Positions 1 through 8,784 of a stretch of 51,773 nucleotides of DNA are shown piece after piece. The stretch's first letter is position 1. The number at the start of each line of letters is the position of its first letter. A model generated the notes under the pieces. The model saw nothing but the letters and a program-made list of their open reading frames with translations. It searched no databases and was not told the origin of the DNA. A program made the position numbers and the translations under genes. Source of the DNA: CAZOVB01 sp964583095 (lineage in GTDB: Bacteria; Planctomycetota; Phycisphaerae; SM23-33); assembly GCA_964583095.1 (NCBI GenBank), contig CAZOVB010000028.1, positions 1-51,773 on the forward strand, in the 5' to 3' direction.

Positions 1-576
1 GCTGCATGAGCCGCAGGTGGGGCAGGTGTTGTTCTCGTACTGGCGGAACTGCTTTTCGGACATCTTGCCGATCTGCTTCTGGGCTACCGCGTAGAACTGG
101 TCGATCAGATCGACGTCCTTGCCGCCGACGTGTCCTGCCTCCATCGGACCACCGGAGGCAAAGATTGTCGGGATGTTGCATCGGATGGTGGCCAGGAACA
201 TGCCGGGCACGATCTTGTCGCAATTGGGGATGCAGATCATGCCATCGAACCGGTGCGCGCGGATCATGGATTCCACGGCATCGGCGATGGTCTCGCGACT
301 GGCCAGCGAGTACTTCATGCCGGTGTGTCCCATGGCGATTCCGTCGCAGATGGCGATGGCATTGAAGACGAACGCCGTGCCTCCAGCGGCTTCGACCTGG
401 GCCTTGACATACTCGGTCACCGCGTCGAGGTGGCAGTGGCCGGGCACGATGTCGGTGTAGCTGGAGGCAATGGCGATGAAGGGCTTCTTGATCTGGGCGT
501 CGCTGAGGCCGGTGGCCTTGAGCAGACTCCGATGGGGGCCTCGCTGGTCGCCTTGCTTGATGGTGTCGCTTCGCAT
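1..576 (-). CDS. ilvD: Dihydroxy-acid dehydratase, N-terminal 192 residues (3' end outside window)
   Basis: Catalyses dehydration of 2,3-dihydroxy-isovalerate/methylvalerate in valine, leucine and isoleucine synthesis. The translated fragment starts MRSDTIKQG and carries the family signatures PNCDKIVPGM (about residues 117-126) and CDGIAMGHTGM (77-87). The three cysteines expected to bind the iron-sulfur cluster are visible: C48 in GHCHLD, C119 in NCDK and C191 in CPTCGSCS. The ATG at 574-576 follows a GGAGAG ribosome-binding site. It lies 24 bp downstream of the DUF1330-like gene on the same strand, so the two are probably co-transcribed. The frame runs open off the left edge; the family is usually about 550-620 residues, so roughly two thirds is missing because of the window boundary, not a mutation. 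Confidence 0.95.
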   Translation of the reverse strand, partial: MRSDTIKQGDQRGPHRSLLKATGLSDAQIKKPFIAIASSYTDIVPGHCHLDAVTEYVKAQVEAAGGTAFVFNAIAICDGIAMGHTGMKYSLASRETIADAVESMIRAHRFDGMICIPNCDKIVPGMFLATIRCNIPTIFASGGPMEAGHVGGKDVDLIDQFYAVAQKQIGKMSEKQFRQYENNTCPTCGSCS

Positions 577-600
577 GGGGTTCTCTCCGAAGGACTCGGG

Positions 601-948
601 TTACTCGTTGGATTCTCCGAGTTGTTCCAGGTACTGGGCCGCCTCGGCCAGGGTGGCAAAATCCTCGATGGCGGTCATGCAATAATTTGTGGTCGATTCG
701 TCCCGCAGGGGACGGATCTCGATAAACTTCCGGTCGTGGGACAGGGCCCGAAGAGCCTGGAGGTCCGGGTATGCGATCAAACCGAAAAACTGCTGCGAAC
801 AGCGTCCCATGAAGACCGCCCGCGTCTGGCCGTAGAGCATCACTTTCGCACCGTGACTGTCCAGCAGGGGCTGGACCCGTCGCAGATACTGGGCGTATTG
901 GTCTTCCCGGCCCGGGACAACGTCAAACAGGTTCAGGACAAAAATCAA
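601..948 (-). CDS. Small DUF1330-like (dimeric alpha-beta barrel) protein
   Basis: 115 residues, beginning MIFVLNLFDVVPGREDQY. The pattern of an N-terminal beta strand, a PGRE.QY helix, a second strand (KVMLYGQT) and a C-terminal strand/helix with GLIAYPDLQALRAL resembles the DUF1330/ABM ferredoxin-like fold. Members are small dimeric proteins of mostly unknown reaction. The start is TTG at 946-948, preceded at 9 nt by GGGAG; there is no in-frame ATG nearby. It directly precedes ilvD (24 bp), so a shared transcript is likely, but no functional link to branched-chain amino-acid synthesis is established. The family assignment is moderate and the function is unknown. Confidence 0.7.
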   Translation of the reverse strand: MIFVLNLFDVVPGREDQYAQYLRRVQPLLDSHGAKVMLYGQTRAVFMGRCSQQFFGLIAYPDLQALRALSHDRKFIEIRPLRDESTTNYCMTAIEDFATLAEAAQYLEQLGESNE

Positions 949-1181
949 TGGCAGGCACTCCCAAAGCGCTTCGGGCCTTGCCGGACCCTATCCGTACTCG
1001 CGGGCCGACAGCCTAATGTCCCGCCGATGGTTTGACAACCCGGTTTTGTGCTTCGCTGTTTTGTGCTTCGCGCCCCTTATGATTGGACAAGCCGACAGGT
1101 CGTCGGTATCTTTCGGAAGCTTGTCCCGAAAGGGCCGGGCTGGAAGTCAAGCGGCGAACCCATACGCGATTGGAGACATTC

Positions 1182-2783
1182 ATGGGCATAAAGGTAGCTT
1201 TTATCGGCGCGGGCAGCGTGGGGTTCACCCGACGGCTTGTGCGGGATATCCTCGCGGTGAAGGAGCTTCAGGATACCCATTTCGCCCTTCACGACATCTC
1301 CAAGCACAATCTGGAACTGGTCGAGCAGCTTATTCGCAAGGACATCCGGACCAACGACCTGCCCGCGAAAGTCTCCACGAGCCTGGATCGGCGTGAGGCG
1401 CTGACCGACGCTAAATATATCGTCAACTGCACCCGGATCGGGGGCCTGGAGGCCTACGAACACGATGTGGAGATCCCCCTGAAATACGGCGTCGATCAGT
1501 GCGTGGGAGATACGATCTGCGCAGGGGGGATCATGTATGGCCAGCGGAACATCCCCCGCATCCTGGAGTTCTGCAGAGACATCCACGAGGTGGCCCACGA
1601 GGACGCGCTGTTTTTGAACTACGCCAACCCCAACGCGATGAACACCTGGGCGGCCTGCCAGTACGGCGATGTCTGGACGGTCGGGCTCTGCCACGGTGTC
1701 CAGGGCGGCCACGCCCAGATCGCCTCGGTTATCGAGTTGCTGATCAACAAGTCAAAGCAGGAGGGCGACAAGGGCTTCCGGAAAGTCACCCGGGACGATG
1801 TGGACATCATCTGCGCCGGGATCAACCACCAGACGTGGTATGTGCAGGTGCTTTTTGAGGGCGAAGACTGGACCGACCGCCTGCTGGAAGGCTTCGAGAA
1901 GCACCCGCTCTACAGCGAGCAGGAAAAGGTACGCATCGACGTGCTGCGACGCTTCGGGTACTACTCGACCGAAAGCAACGGGCACCTCAGCGAATACCTG
2001 CCATGGTACCGCAAGAGATCCAGCCAGATCCGCAAGTGGATCGACATGCGAGGCTGGATCCACGGAGAGACCGGCGGATACCTCCGTGTCTGCCGCGAGG
2101 GGCGAACCTGGTTCGAAAACGACTTCCCCCAGTGGCTCGAGGCGGAGGATGATCCGATTCGAGCCGAGAATCGCAGCCACGAGCATGGCAGCTACATCAT
2201 CGAAGCCCTGGAAACGGGCCGAATCTACCGAGGCCACTTCAATGTGGTCAACTCCGACTGCATCACGAATCTTCCCGAGGATGCGATCGTGGAGGTCCCC
2301 GGGTATGTCGATCGAAACGGAATCAGCATCCCGCAGGTAGGGGATCTGCCCCTTGGCTGCGCAGCGATCTGTAACGCTTCCATCAGCGTGCAGCGATTGG
2401 CTGTCGAGGCCGCCATCGACGGCGACGTCCAGCTGCTCAAGCAAGCCATGATGATGGATCCGCTGGTGGGGGCGGTCTGCGATACCCAAGACATTTCGCA
2501 GATGACCGACGAGATGCTTGTCGCACAGGCACAGTGGCTCGATCAGTACCAGGACGAAATCCCCCAGGCGAAAAAGCGATTGGCCAAGGCCCGCAAAGAC
2601 GGCGACTACCGGGGGACCAAAAAGACCCGCGGAGCCGCACGAAAGAAAACTCGGAGCCTGGAGCAACTCCGCAAGAGCGGCAAGGCGGCACGCAAGCAGG
2701 CAACCGAGGCCGACAAGGGAAATGTCGCCGGCAAGAAGAAAACCGCCCCAAGTCGCAAGAAGAAGGCCTCGGCCAGGAAGTGA
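1182..2783 (+). CDS. Glycoside hydrolase family 4 (alpha-galactosidase/alpha-glucosidase type) with long basic C-terminal tail
   Basis: NAD- and Mn-dependent GH4 glycosidase, 533 residues, probably cytoplasmic. The N-terminus has the dinucleotide-binding motif GAGSVGF (9-15). Also visible are DTICAGG (110-116), NPNAMN (149-154), the metal-binding CHG (170-172) and GINHQTW (213-219), all MelA/AglA-type landmarks. ATG 1182 is chosen because GGAG lies just upstream and the NAD motif then starts at residue 9, as in the family. GH4 enzymes are usually about 430-480 residues. Here the last 70 residues are low complexity with about 29 Lys/Arg, resembling histone-H1/AlgP tails. Substrate (alpha-galactoside versus alpha-glucoside or glucuronide) cannot be read from sequence. 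The next gene starts 7 bp after the stop. Confidence 0.9.
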   Translation: MGIKVAFIGAGSVGFTRRLVRDILAVKELQDTHFALHDISKHNLELVEQLIRKDIRTNDLPAKVSTSLDRREALTDAKYIVNCTRIGGLEAYEHDVEIPLKYGVDQCVGDTICAGGIMYGQRNIPRILEFCRDIHEVAHEDALFLNYANPNAMNTWAACQYGDVWTVGLCHGVQGGHAQIASVIELLINKSKQEGDKGFRKVTRDDVDIICAGINHQTWYVQVLFEGEDWTDRLLEGFEKHPLYSEQEKVRIDVLRRFGYYSTESNGHLSEYLPWYRKRSSQIRKWIDMRGWIHGETGGYLRVCREGRTWFENDFPQWLEAEDDPIRAENRSHEHGSYIIEALETGRIYRGHFNVVNSDCITNLPEDAIVEVPGYVDRNGISIPQVGDLPLGCAAICNASISVQRLAVEAAIDGDVQLLKQAMMMDPLVGAVCDTQDISQMTDEMLVAQAQWLDQYQDEIPQAKKRLAKARKDGDYRGTKKTRGAARKKTRSLEQLRKSGKAARKQATEADKGNVAGKKKTAPSRKKKASARK

Positions 2784-2790
2784 GGCACCC

Positions 2791-3591
2791 GTGAGCAAGG
2801 CGGGTGCTGACAACGCCCCCGAGGCCCTTCAGAGGTTCAGCCGCCAGGTGGTCTTCGCTCCCCTTGGCGCACAGGGCCAGGAGAATCTTTCCGCCGGCAG
2901 GGTCCTGGCGGTGGGCGCAGGAGGCCTGGGCTCCTGGAGCACGCAACTGCTGGTACGGGCGGGGCTGGGTTTTCTTCGCCTGGTGGACGATGACCGCGTC
3001 GATCTGACCAACCTGCATCGTCAGTCCCTCTATAACGATGCCGATGCCCGGGCGAAGCTGCCTAAGGTCCAGTGCGCCAAACGTCGGCTGGAAAAGCTCA
3101 ACCCGGGCGTGACGATCCAAGCCGTCCCAAGCCGCCTGGTTGCCGCCAACGCAGAGGAGCTCTGTGCAGGGGTCGATCTCATCCTGGACGCAACGGACAA
3201 TTTCGCTTCCCGAATGCTGATCAACGACCTGTCGGTCAAGCTGGGAATCCCCTGGGTAATGGCCGGTGTCGTCGGGGCCGAGGGGCAGTGCGCAACCTTT
3301 CTTCCCGAGCCAGGCCCCTGCCTCCGGTGCATCATGGACGCTCCGCCCCCGGCCTGTGAAGACCCCAACTGCCGCAGCGCCGGCGTCCTGGGCCCGGCCG
3401 TGGCGGCAGTGGCCTCGATGCAGGCGATGGAAGCCCTCAAACTGGTAAGCGGGTGCGAGCAGGACGTCTGTCGAGACCTGGTGAAGATGGATTTCTGGCA
3501 CAATCGTTTCCAGCGGATCGATCTGTCCGAGGCGCGCGACCCGGACTGCCCCTGCTGCGCGCATCGGCAGTGGGAGTATCTTGAGCCGTGA
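2791..3591 (+). CDS. ThiF/MoeB/HesA-family E1-like adenylyltransferase
   Basis: 266 residues. E1-like enzyme that adenylates the C-terminus of a ubiquitin-like sulfur carrier (ThiS, MoaD or similar). Visible are the ATP-binding GAGGLGS (42-48), VDDDRVDLTNLHRQ with the catalytic Arg (around 65-78), DATDNFASR, and the two zinc CxxC motifs CLRC and CPCC. The segment NCRSAGVLGP matches the MoeB/ThiF active-site region. The GTG at 2791 is chosen because it directly precedes the conserved RFSRQ region and follows GGAAGTGAGG; the frame is open further upstream inside the GH4 gene. No ThiS/MoaD partner is visible nearby, so thiamin, molybdopterin or another sulfur pathway cannot be decided. It is convergent with the response regulator (6-bp gap). 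Confidence 0.88.
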   Translation: MSKAGADNAPEALQRFSRQVVFAPLGAQGQENLSAGRVLAVGAGGLGSWSTQLLVRAGLGFLRLVDDDRVDLTNLHRQSLYNDADARAKLPKVQCAKRRLEKLNPGVTIQAVPSRLVAANAEELCAGVDLILDATDNFASRMLINDLSVKLGIPWVMAGVVGAEGQCATFLPEPGPCLRCIMDAPPPACEDPNCRSAGVLGPAVAAVASMQAMEALKLVSGCEQDVCRDLVKMDFWHNRFQRIDLSEARDPDCPCCAHRQWEYLEP

Positions 3592-3597
3592 AAGCCG

Positions 3598-4977
3598 TTA
3601 CTGGTTGAGCCCGTATTCCTTGATCTTGCGATAGAGGGTGCGCTCGCCGATGCCGAGGATCTTGGCCGCCTTTTCCCGGTTTCCCTCCACCATCTTGAGG
3701 GTGTTCTCGATGAGGCGTTTTTCGGCTTCTTCGATGCTGATGCCTGCGAGCTGGCTGAACTGCTGCTGTGTGACATCCGAGGGCGGGGTGTGGATCTCCG
3801 GAGGAAGATCCTCGACGGTCAGCCTCTCCGAAGACGACATGACCACCATGTTCTCGATGGTGTTGCGCAGTTGGCGGATGTTTCCGGGCCAGGGGTAGGC
3901 CATCAGCACGCGGCGTGCATCGGCGGTGATCGACTTGACTTTCGTACCGTGCTGACGGTTGGCCTGCTGGATGAAATGGTCGATCAGCAGGGGGATATCC
4001 TCGCGTCGCTGGCGAAGCGGGGGCACGTGGAGGGTTGCGCCCTTGATCCGGAAATACAGGTCCTCGCGGAACTCCTTCTCATCCACCCGCTTCTGGAGAT
4101 CCGTGTTGGTGGCACTGATGATCCGAACATTGACCCGGATGGGCTCATTGGAGCCGATGCGGAAGACCTCTCCGTTTTCCAGGACGCGCAGCAGCTTGGC
4201 TTGCATGGCCAGGGGCATGTCGCCGACCTCGTCGAGAAACAGCGTCCCGCCGTCTGCGTGTTCGAATCTCCCGGGACGCTCGCCCGTGGCCCCGGTGTAG
4301 GCGCCCTTGGTGTGGCCGAAGAGTTCGTCCTCCAGGAGGTTCTCCGTCAGCCCTGCGCAGTTGATCGCCACGAAGCGTCCCTCGTTGCGACGCGAATTCT
4401 GGTGGATCGCGTTGGCCAGCAGGTCCTTGCCGGTCCCCGACTCTCCCAGCAGGAGAACCGGGATGTCGGCCGATGCGACCCGCCGGACGGTATCCAGGAT
4501 CCGAAGCATCGACTCGCTGCGACCCACGATGTTTTCAAAGCCGAACTGGTCATCCAGGCGCAGGCGAAGCTCCTGTATGGTTCGCTTCTGGACGGTGTCC
4601 TGGGCGGCCCGGGCGACGACGGTTCGCAGTTCCGTCAGATCCAGGGGTTTTTCGATGTAGTCGAACGCCCCCTGCTGGAGGGCGGTCCGACAGGTGTCGA
4701 CGGACGAATGGGCGGTGACGAGAATGACCTTGGCCCCGGGCAGAGACTGCCGGGCGGCATCGAGGACTCCCAGTCCGTCGATCGAGCCTCCGAGCATCAA
4801 GTCGGTTACGATGATGTCGAACGGACGGGATTTGATCAACTCCACTGCCGCCGAGCCGTCATAGACGACCTGGCAGGAGTGGCCCTCGCGGCTGAGGCCT
4901 TCGTCCATGGCCTCGGCGTGGGCTTCCTCGTCCTCTACGATCAGGATGTCCACTTCGGGTTGTGTGTTCTGAGTCAT
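3598..4977 (-). CDS. NtrC-family sigma54-dependent response regulator
   Basis: 459 residues with the full receiver, AAA+ and Fis-type DNA-binding architecture. The receiver has phospho-acceptor D59, T88-region VTAH and K110. The AAA+ domain has Walker A GESGTGK (178-184), the sigma54-contact loop GAYTGA (225-230) and Walker B FLDEVGD. The C-terminal helix-turn-helix ends in NREKAAKILGIGERTLYRKI. All catalytic features are intact, so it should activate RNA polymerase-sigma54 after phosphorylation. It follows the histidine kinase gene by 47 bp on the same strand and is almost certainly its partner. The regulated process is not apparent from the neighbours. Confidence 0.95.
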   Translation of the reverse strand: MTQNTQPEVDILIVEDEEAHAEAMDEGLSREGHSCQVVYDGSAAVELIKSRPFDIIVTDLMLGGSIDGLGVLDAARQSLPGAKVILVTAHSSVDTCRTALQQGAFDYIEKPLDLTELRTVVARAAQDTVQKRTIQELRLRLDDQFGFENIVGRSESMLRILDTVRRVASADIPVLLLGESGTGKDLLANAIHQNSRRNEGRFVAINCAGLTENLLEDELFGHTKGAYTGATGERPGRFEHADGGTLFLDEVGDMPLAMQAKLLRVLENGEVFRIGSNEPIRVNVRIISATNTDLQKRVDEKEFREDLYFRIKGATLHVPPLRQRREDIPLLIDHFIQQANRQHGTKVKSITADARRVLMAYPWPGNIRQLRNTIENMVVMSSSERLTVEDLPPEIHTPPSDVTQQQFSQLAGISIEEAEKRLIENTLKMVEGNREKAAKILGIGERTLYRKIKEYGLNQ

Positions 4978-5024
4978 CGGTATGTAGGCTAGCCGGGGCG
5001 GCCTGCGGGGTCAATCTTCCTCAC

Positions 5025-5831
5025 TCAGATGCCGGTGATTCTGGGCAGGTGAAGGCAGAAGCGGGTGCCTTTTTCCGGTTCGGAGTGCAGCTCAATGGTT
5101 CCGCCGTGTTCCTGGATGAGTCGGCGGGTCATCGGCAGCCCGATACCGCTTCCGCTCTTCTTGGTGGAATAATAGATCTCGAAGACCTTCTCCTGGATCT
5201 CGGGGTCGATGCCCTTGCCGGTATCGATGACCTCGATCAGGGCCTGGGAGTCGGTTACGCTGAGGCGCAGGAGCAGTTCGCCCCCTTCTTCCATGGCGTC
5301 TACGGCATTGAGCATCAGGTTCAAAAGGGCCTGTTTGATCAGGTCCACGTCGATCATGCACAGCACGGGCTTCTCGGGTGTCTGGGTGCGAAGAACCACG
5401 CGGTTGGCATCGGCCTGGGGAGCGAAGAAGTCGGTCAGCTCGTCCAGGACCTGTACCAGGTTGGCCTGGCTGCGGTGCAGTTCGAGTTTGCCGGCGAATC
5501 GGAGGAAATCGTCCAGGATGCCCCGGAGGCGATCGGATTCGACCTGCACATTGTGCAGCCTTCGCGCCCAGCGCTGGTGGACCTCGTCATGGTGTTTCTC
5601 GATGTCCTCATGAAGCAGCTTGATGTTGAGGTTCATCGTGGACAGGGGGTTCTTGATCTCATGGGCCAGGCCGCCGACCAGCCGGCTGACTTCCACCAGG
5701 TGCGTCTCGGGCCCGCGGCGGACCTGCTCGATGCGCTTACGGCATCGGTGGCGACAGAAGAACCATGTCAGCAGCGCTGAGACAGCGCCGCCCGACAATG
5801 CAAAAACGAGAATGTAGGGCAGGTCGTGCAA
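5025..5831 (-). CDS. Histidine kinase without a recognisable sensor domain
   Basis: 268 residues. One N-terminal membrane segment (about residues 5-25), a short basic linker (CRHRCRKR), then HisKA with phospho-acceptor H57 in GGLAHEIKNPLS, and HATPase with N-box NLMLNAVDAM, G1 DTGKGI and G2 GSGIGL. No PAS, HAMP, Cache or extracytoplasmic domain is present; this resembles short NtrB/AtoS-type kinases. The start is TTG at 5829-5831: no ATG or GTG occurs in frame upstream in the checked stretch, and this start keeps the membrane segment. Upstream is the pnp terminator, so it likely has its own promoter. It precedes the sigma54 response regulator in a two-gene operon. Confidence 0.9.
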   Translation of the reverse strand: MHDLPYILVFALSGGAVSALLTWFFCRHRCRKRIEQVRRGPETHLVEVSRLVGGLAHEIKNPLSTMNLNIKLLHEDIEKHHDEVHQRWARRLHNVQVESDRLRGILDDFLRFAGKLELHRSQANLVQVLDELTDFFAPQADANRVVLRTQTPEKPVLCMIDVDLIKQALLNLMLNAVDAMEEGGELLLRLSVTDSQALIEVIDTGKGIDPEIQEKVFEIYYSTKKSGSGIGLPMTRRLIQEHGGTIELHSEPEKGTRFCLHLPRITGI

Positions 5832-5854
5832 TTCTGTTCCGAAAGGGGCTTTGC

Positions 5855-5896
5855 CCGAAAAGACAAACAGGCGCCGCCCCCGGGGGAGCGGCGCCT
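5855..5896 (-). terminator. Rho-independent terminator of pnp
   Basis: A perfect inverted repeat AGGCGCCGC / GCGGCGCCT (5869-5877 with 5888-5896) and a C/G-rich loop. Read on the minus strand it is followed by a T-rich run (GTTTGTCTTTT). It lies 19 bp beyond the pnp stop and separates pnp from the kinase gene. Confidence 0.8.
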
Positions 5897-5914
5897 GAAT
5901 TGGGCGTAGGCTTC

Positions 5915-8128
5915 TCAGTCGCTGCCGCGGTCGCGATTGCCTTTGTCGCGCCGGTTTCCTCGGCCGCCCCGGCCTCCTCCGCCGCCTGACCGCTTGCGGT
6001 CGCCACCGGAAGAGCCGGAGTCGTCGTCGGACTCCTCATCGCCGGAAAGCAGGGCCTTTCGCGAGACTTTCACGCGGCCCTGATCGTCGATGTTGGTGCA
6101 TTTGACTTCGATCTCGTCGCCGATGTTGACTACGTCGGCAGGATTCTTGACGTAAGAGACGTCGAGATCGCTGACGTGACACAGGGCGTCCTGGCCGGGG
6201 AGGATCTCGATAAAGGCGCCAAAGTCACGAATGCTCACGACCTTGCCCTTGTAGACCTTGCCGACCTTGGCCTCGGCGGTAAGGCCCTCGACTTCCCGCA
6301 GGGCCGCTTCGGCCCCGGCAGCTTCGCTGCAGGCGATGTAGATCGTCCCGTCATCCTCGATATCGATCGTCGCTCCGGTTTCTTCCTGGATGCGGTTGAT
6401 CGTCTTGCCGCCGGGTCCGATCACCTTTCCGATTTTGTCGGAATTGATCTGGATGGTCAGCATGCGCGGGGCGTACTGGCTGATCTCCTCGCGGGGCTGC
6501 TGGATGACCCGCTCGATGGCGTCGATGATCTTGCCGCGGGCCCGCTTGGCCTGGGCCAGGGTAGCCTCGATGCGATCCTGGGGGATACCCCGGGCCTTCA
6601 TGTCCAACTGGATGCCGGTGATGCCCGATCGGGTTCCAGCCACCTTGAAGTCCATGTCGCCGTGGAAGTCCTCTTCGCCCATGATGTCGGTCAGAAGGCA
6701 GTACTCGTCGCCTTCGGAGACCATTCCGATGCTGATGCCCGCTACCGGAGCCTTGATCGGAACGCCGGCGTCCATCAGCGCCAGCGAACCGCCGGTGACG
6801 GCGGCCTGGCTGGTCGAGCCGTTGGATTCCATGATGTCCGCGACCAGGCGAACGGTGTAGGGGAAATCATCGCGCTCGGGCATGACGGCCTGGATGGATT
6901 TCTCGGCCAGGGCACCGTGTCCGATTTCGCGGCGACCGGGGCCTCGAATCGGGCGAATCTCCCCGACACTGAAGGGCGGGAAGTTGTAGTGGAGCATGAA
7001 GTTCTTTTTGTACTCGTCGCGGAGGCCGTCGATGATCTGTTCATCGCGGGGGGTGCCCAGCGTGCAGGTGGCCAGGCACATGGTCTCGCCGCGGGCGAAA
7101 ATCGCAGAGCCGTGCGTCCGGGGCAGCATGCCCACCTGGACATCCAGGTCGCGCAGATCTTCAGGGCCGCGACCGTCGGGACGCGTCCCTTCCAGGATCA
7201 GCTTCCGCTGGACCTTGCCCTCGGTCTTGTACAGGGCCTCGCTGACCTGACTGCGGGAGTAGGTCAGGCTTTCCGGGTCGGCACCTTCGGGGCAGTACTC
7301 GCCCAGGGCATCTTCCTTGATGGCGGCCAGGGCCTCGCTGCGTTCGACCTTCCCGGCGATCTGCTTGACCGTGCGAAGTCGGTCGCCGTATTTCTGGGCG
7401 ATTTCGTCCATCAGTTCCTGGGGGATGGGCGTCGGTTCGTACTGCTTTTCCGGCTGAACCTTCTCGGTCAGCTCGTCGATCAGGTCCATCACGTCGTTGC
7501 AGACCTCAAAGCCCTTGGCGATGCCTTCTGCCACGATCGATTCGTCGGCTTCTTTGCCTTCCATTTCCAACATGTTGACCGCGTCGCGCGGGCCGGCGAC
7601 CAGCAGATCGAACTGGCTGTCTTCCAGATCGCTGTGGGTGGGGTTGATCACGTACTCGCCGTCGACATAGCCGATCTTGGCAATGCCGATCGGGCCCTGG
7701 AAGGGGGCCGGAGAGATCGAAAGGGCCGCGGAGGCCCCGATCATCGCCAGCAGATCCGGGTCGTTTTCATTGTCGGTCGAGAGGACCATGCACTGGATCT
7801 GAACTTCGTTCATGAAGTCGGCCGGGAACAACGGGCGGATGGGCCGATCGATCATCCGCATGGTGAGAACTTCCTTGGTGGAGGGGCGTCCCTCGCGTTT
7901 GAAGAACCCACCGGGGACCTTGCCTGCGGCGTAGCGGTTTTCTCGATAATCCACGAACAGCGGGAAATAGTCGATATCCCGGCTGGGGGGGGCGGTCAGG
8001 ACGGTTGCAAGCACCACGCTGTCGCCGTACTGCACCCAGACAGCCCCGTGGGATTGCTTGGCAATCTTCCCGGTTTCCAGCGTCAGAGTTCTGCCGCCGA
8101 TTTCTTTTTCTACTCGTACCACACTCAT
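5915..8128 (-). CDS. pnp: Polyribonucleotide nucleotidyltransferase (PNPase)
   Basis: 737 residues; phosphorolytic 3'-5' exoribonuclease of the RNA degradosome. The order is RNase PH domain 1 (from VRVEKEIGGRTL), alpha-helical linker, RNase PH domain 2 (DGRGPEDLRDLDVQVG, RTHGSAIFARGET), KH domain (INSDKIGKVIGPGGKTI) and S1 domain (VYKGKVVSIRDFGAFIEILP). A roughly 45-residue Asp/Ser then Gly/Arg/Lys-rich tail (RSGGGGGRGGRG) follows, as in many bacterial PNPases and likely RNA-binding. ATG 8126-8128 follows AAGG and gives the canonical MSVVRVEKE start. It follows rpsO in the widely conserved rpsO-pnp order, with a 288-bp structured spacer. Confidence 0.97.
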   Translation of the reverse strand: MSVVRVEKEIGGRTLTLETGKIAKQSHGAVWVQYGDSVVLATVLTAPPSRDIDYFPLFVDYRENRYAAGKVPGGFFKREGRPSTKEVLTMRMIDRPIRPLFPADFMNEVQIQCMVLSTDNENDPDLLAMIGASAALSISPAPFQGPIGIAKIGYVDGEYVINPTHSDLEDSQFDLLVAGPRDAVNMLEMEGKEADESIVAEGIAKGFEVCNDVMDLIDELTEKVQPEKQYEPTPIPQELMDEIAQKYGDRLRTVKQIAGKVERSEALAAIKEDALGEYCPEGADPESLTYSRSQVSEALYKTEGKVQRKLILEGTRPDGRGPEDLRDLDVQVGMLPRTHGSAIFARGETMCLATCTLGTPRDEQIIDGLRDEYKKNFMLHYNFPPFSVGEIRPIRGPGRREIGHGALAEKSIQAVMPERDDFPYTVRLVADIMESNGSTSQAAVTGGSLALMDAGVPIKAPVAGISIGMVSEGDEYCLLTDIMGEEDFHGDMDFKVAGTRSGITGIQLDMKARGIPQDRIEATLAQAKRARGKIIDAIERVIQQPREEISQYAPRMLTIQINSDKIGKVIGPGGKTINRIQEETGATIDIEDDGTIYIACSEAAGAEAALREVEGLTAEAKVGKVYKGKVVSIRDFGAFIEILPGQDALCHVSDLDVSYVKNPADVVNIGDEIEVKCTNIDDQGRVKVSRKALLSGDEESDDDSGSSGGDRKRSGGGGGRGGRGNRRDKGNRDRGSD

Positions 8129-8416
8129 TCTCTTACCTTTCTTCCTTCCTGGCCGCCCATGCGGCCTTGTCCGCAATCGCCAGAACATCACTGGCGTTGG
8201 AGCCTTGCCCCTTGTGGGCAGGGCGTTTGTCTATTGGCTTTTTGCCTCTTGGCTTAACGGTCTTGTTGGTTGGGTTGGACAGTTGCCGATATCCCGCCCA
8301 AGGCAGGGAGGACGCAAGGGGGGTCCCGATGCGAACCGTGCCCGTCATGGGGGCAGCCCGACATGCCCGCGCCAGGCGGCCCGAGCTTCCTGTCCTGATC
8401 AAAGCCCAGCCCGGTT
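8129..8416 (-). promoter_or_regulatory. Structured rpsO-pnp spacer / pnp leader with three hairpins
   Basis: No gene was found in this 288-bp spacer. Three inverted repeats occur on the transcribed strand: GGCCGC-CCAT-GCGGCC (8151-8166), GCCAG/CTGGC (8179-8195) and an imperfect GCCTTGCCC/GGGCAGGGC (8202-8224). The first lies 23 nt upstream of the pnp start. In enterobacteria the pnp leader hairpin is cut by RNase III and is the target of PNPase autoregulation; an equivalent role here is an inference. Confidence 0.45.
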
Positions 8417-8686
8417 TTACTTACGCAGGCCGAGCTTCTTGATGGTGTCCCGATAGCGCTGCGGCGCGGTGCCGGACAGGTACTTCAAAAGGCTGTTGCG
8501 TCGGCCTACCATCTTGAGCAGGCCTCGGCGGGAGGCGTGGTCCTTCTTGTGCGTCCGCAGGTGCTCGGCCAGATGATTGATCCGGGCGGTCAGCAGTGCG
8601 ATCTGCACCTCGGCCGAGCCGGTGTCGCCCTCGTGAATCTTGTGTTCTTCGACAATCTGCTGCCTGGTCTCTTGCGAGATGGACAT
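8417..8686 (-). CDS. rpsO: 30S ribosomal protein S15
   Basis: 89 residues, the normal S15 length. Visible are the N-terminal TRQQIVEEHKIHEGDTGSAE and the 16S rRNA-binding region LTARINHLAEHLRTHKKDHASRRGLL (partial: RINHLAEHLRTHKKDH), ending in YRDTIKKLGLRK. ATG 8684-8686 has the ribosome-binding site AGGAG six nt upstream. S15 binds the 16S rRNA central-domain three-way junction early in 30S assembly. It is first in the rpsO-pnp pair. The 135 bp upstream hold the terminator of the preceding receiver gene. Confidence 0.98.
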   Translation of the reverse strand: MSISQETRQQIVEEHKIHEGDTGSAEVQIALLTARINHLAEHLRTHKKDHASRRGLLKMVGRRNSLLKYLSGTAPQRYRDTIKKLGLRK

Positions 8687-8784
8687 TTCATTCTCCTAAT
8701 AAGCGGCCCGGAACCAGCATGGGACCCGTTATCCGGACGGATCAGCCAGTCATTCGGGCTTGGGGGTTTCTGTTCGCATTTTAC

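Noticed and set aside
1044..1071. 13-bp direct repeat TTTTGTGCTTCGC (period 15 bp) between the DUF1330-like gene and the GH4 gene
   Set aside because: A nearby TTGACA (1032-1037) lacks a properly spaced -10; the repeat is short and low complexity, so no regulatory call was made.
6176..8257. 693-codon plus-strand open frame antisense to pnp
   Set aside because: It is a shadow of the pnp gene in high-GC DNA: composition (repetitive LDG, DLA runs) has no family signature and the opposite strand encodes a fully recognisable PNPase.
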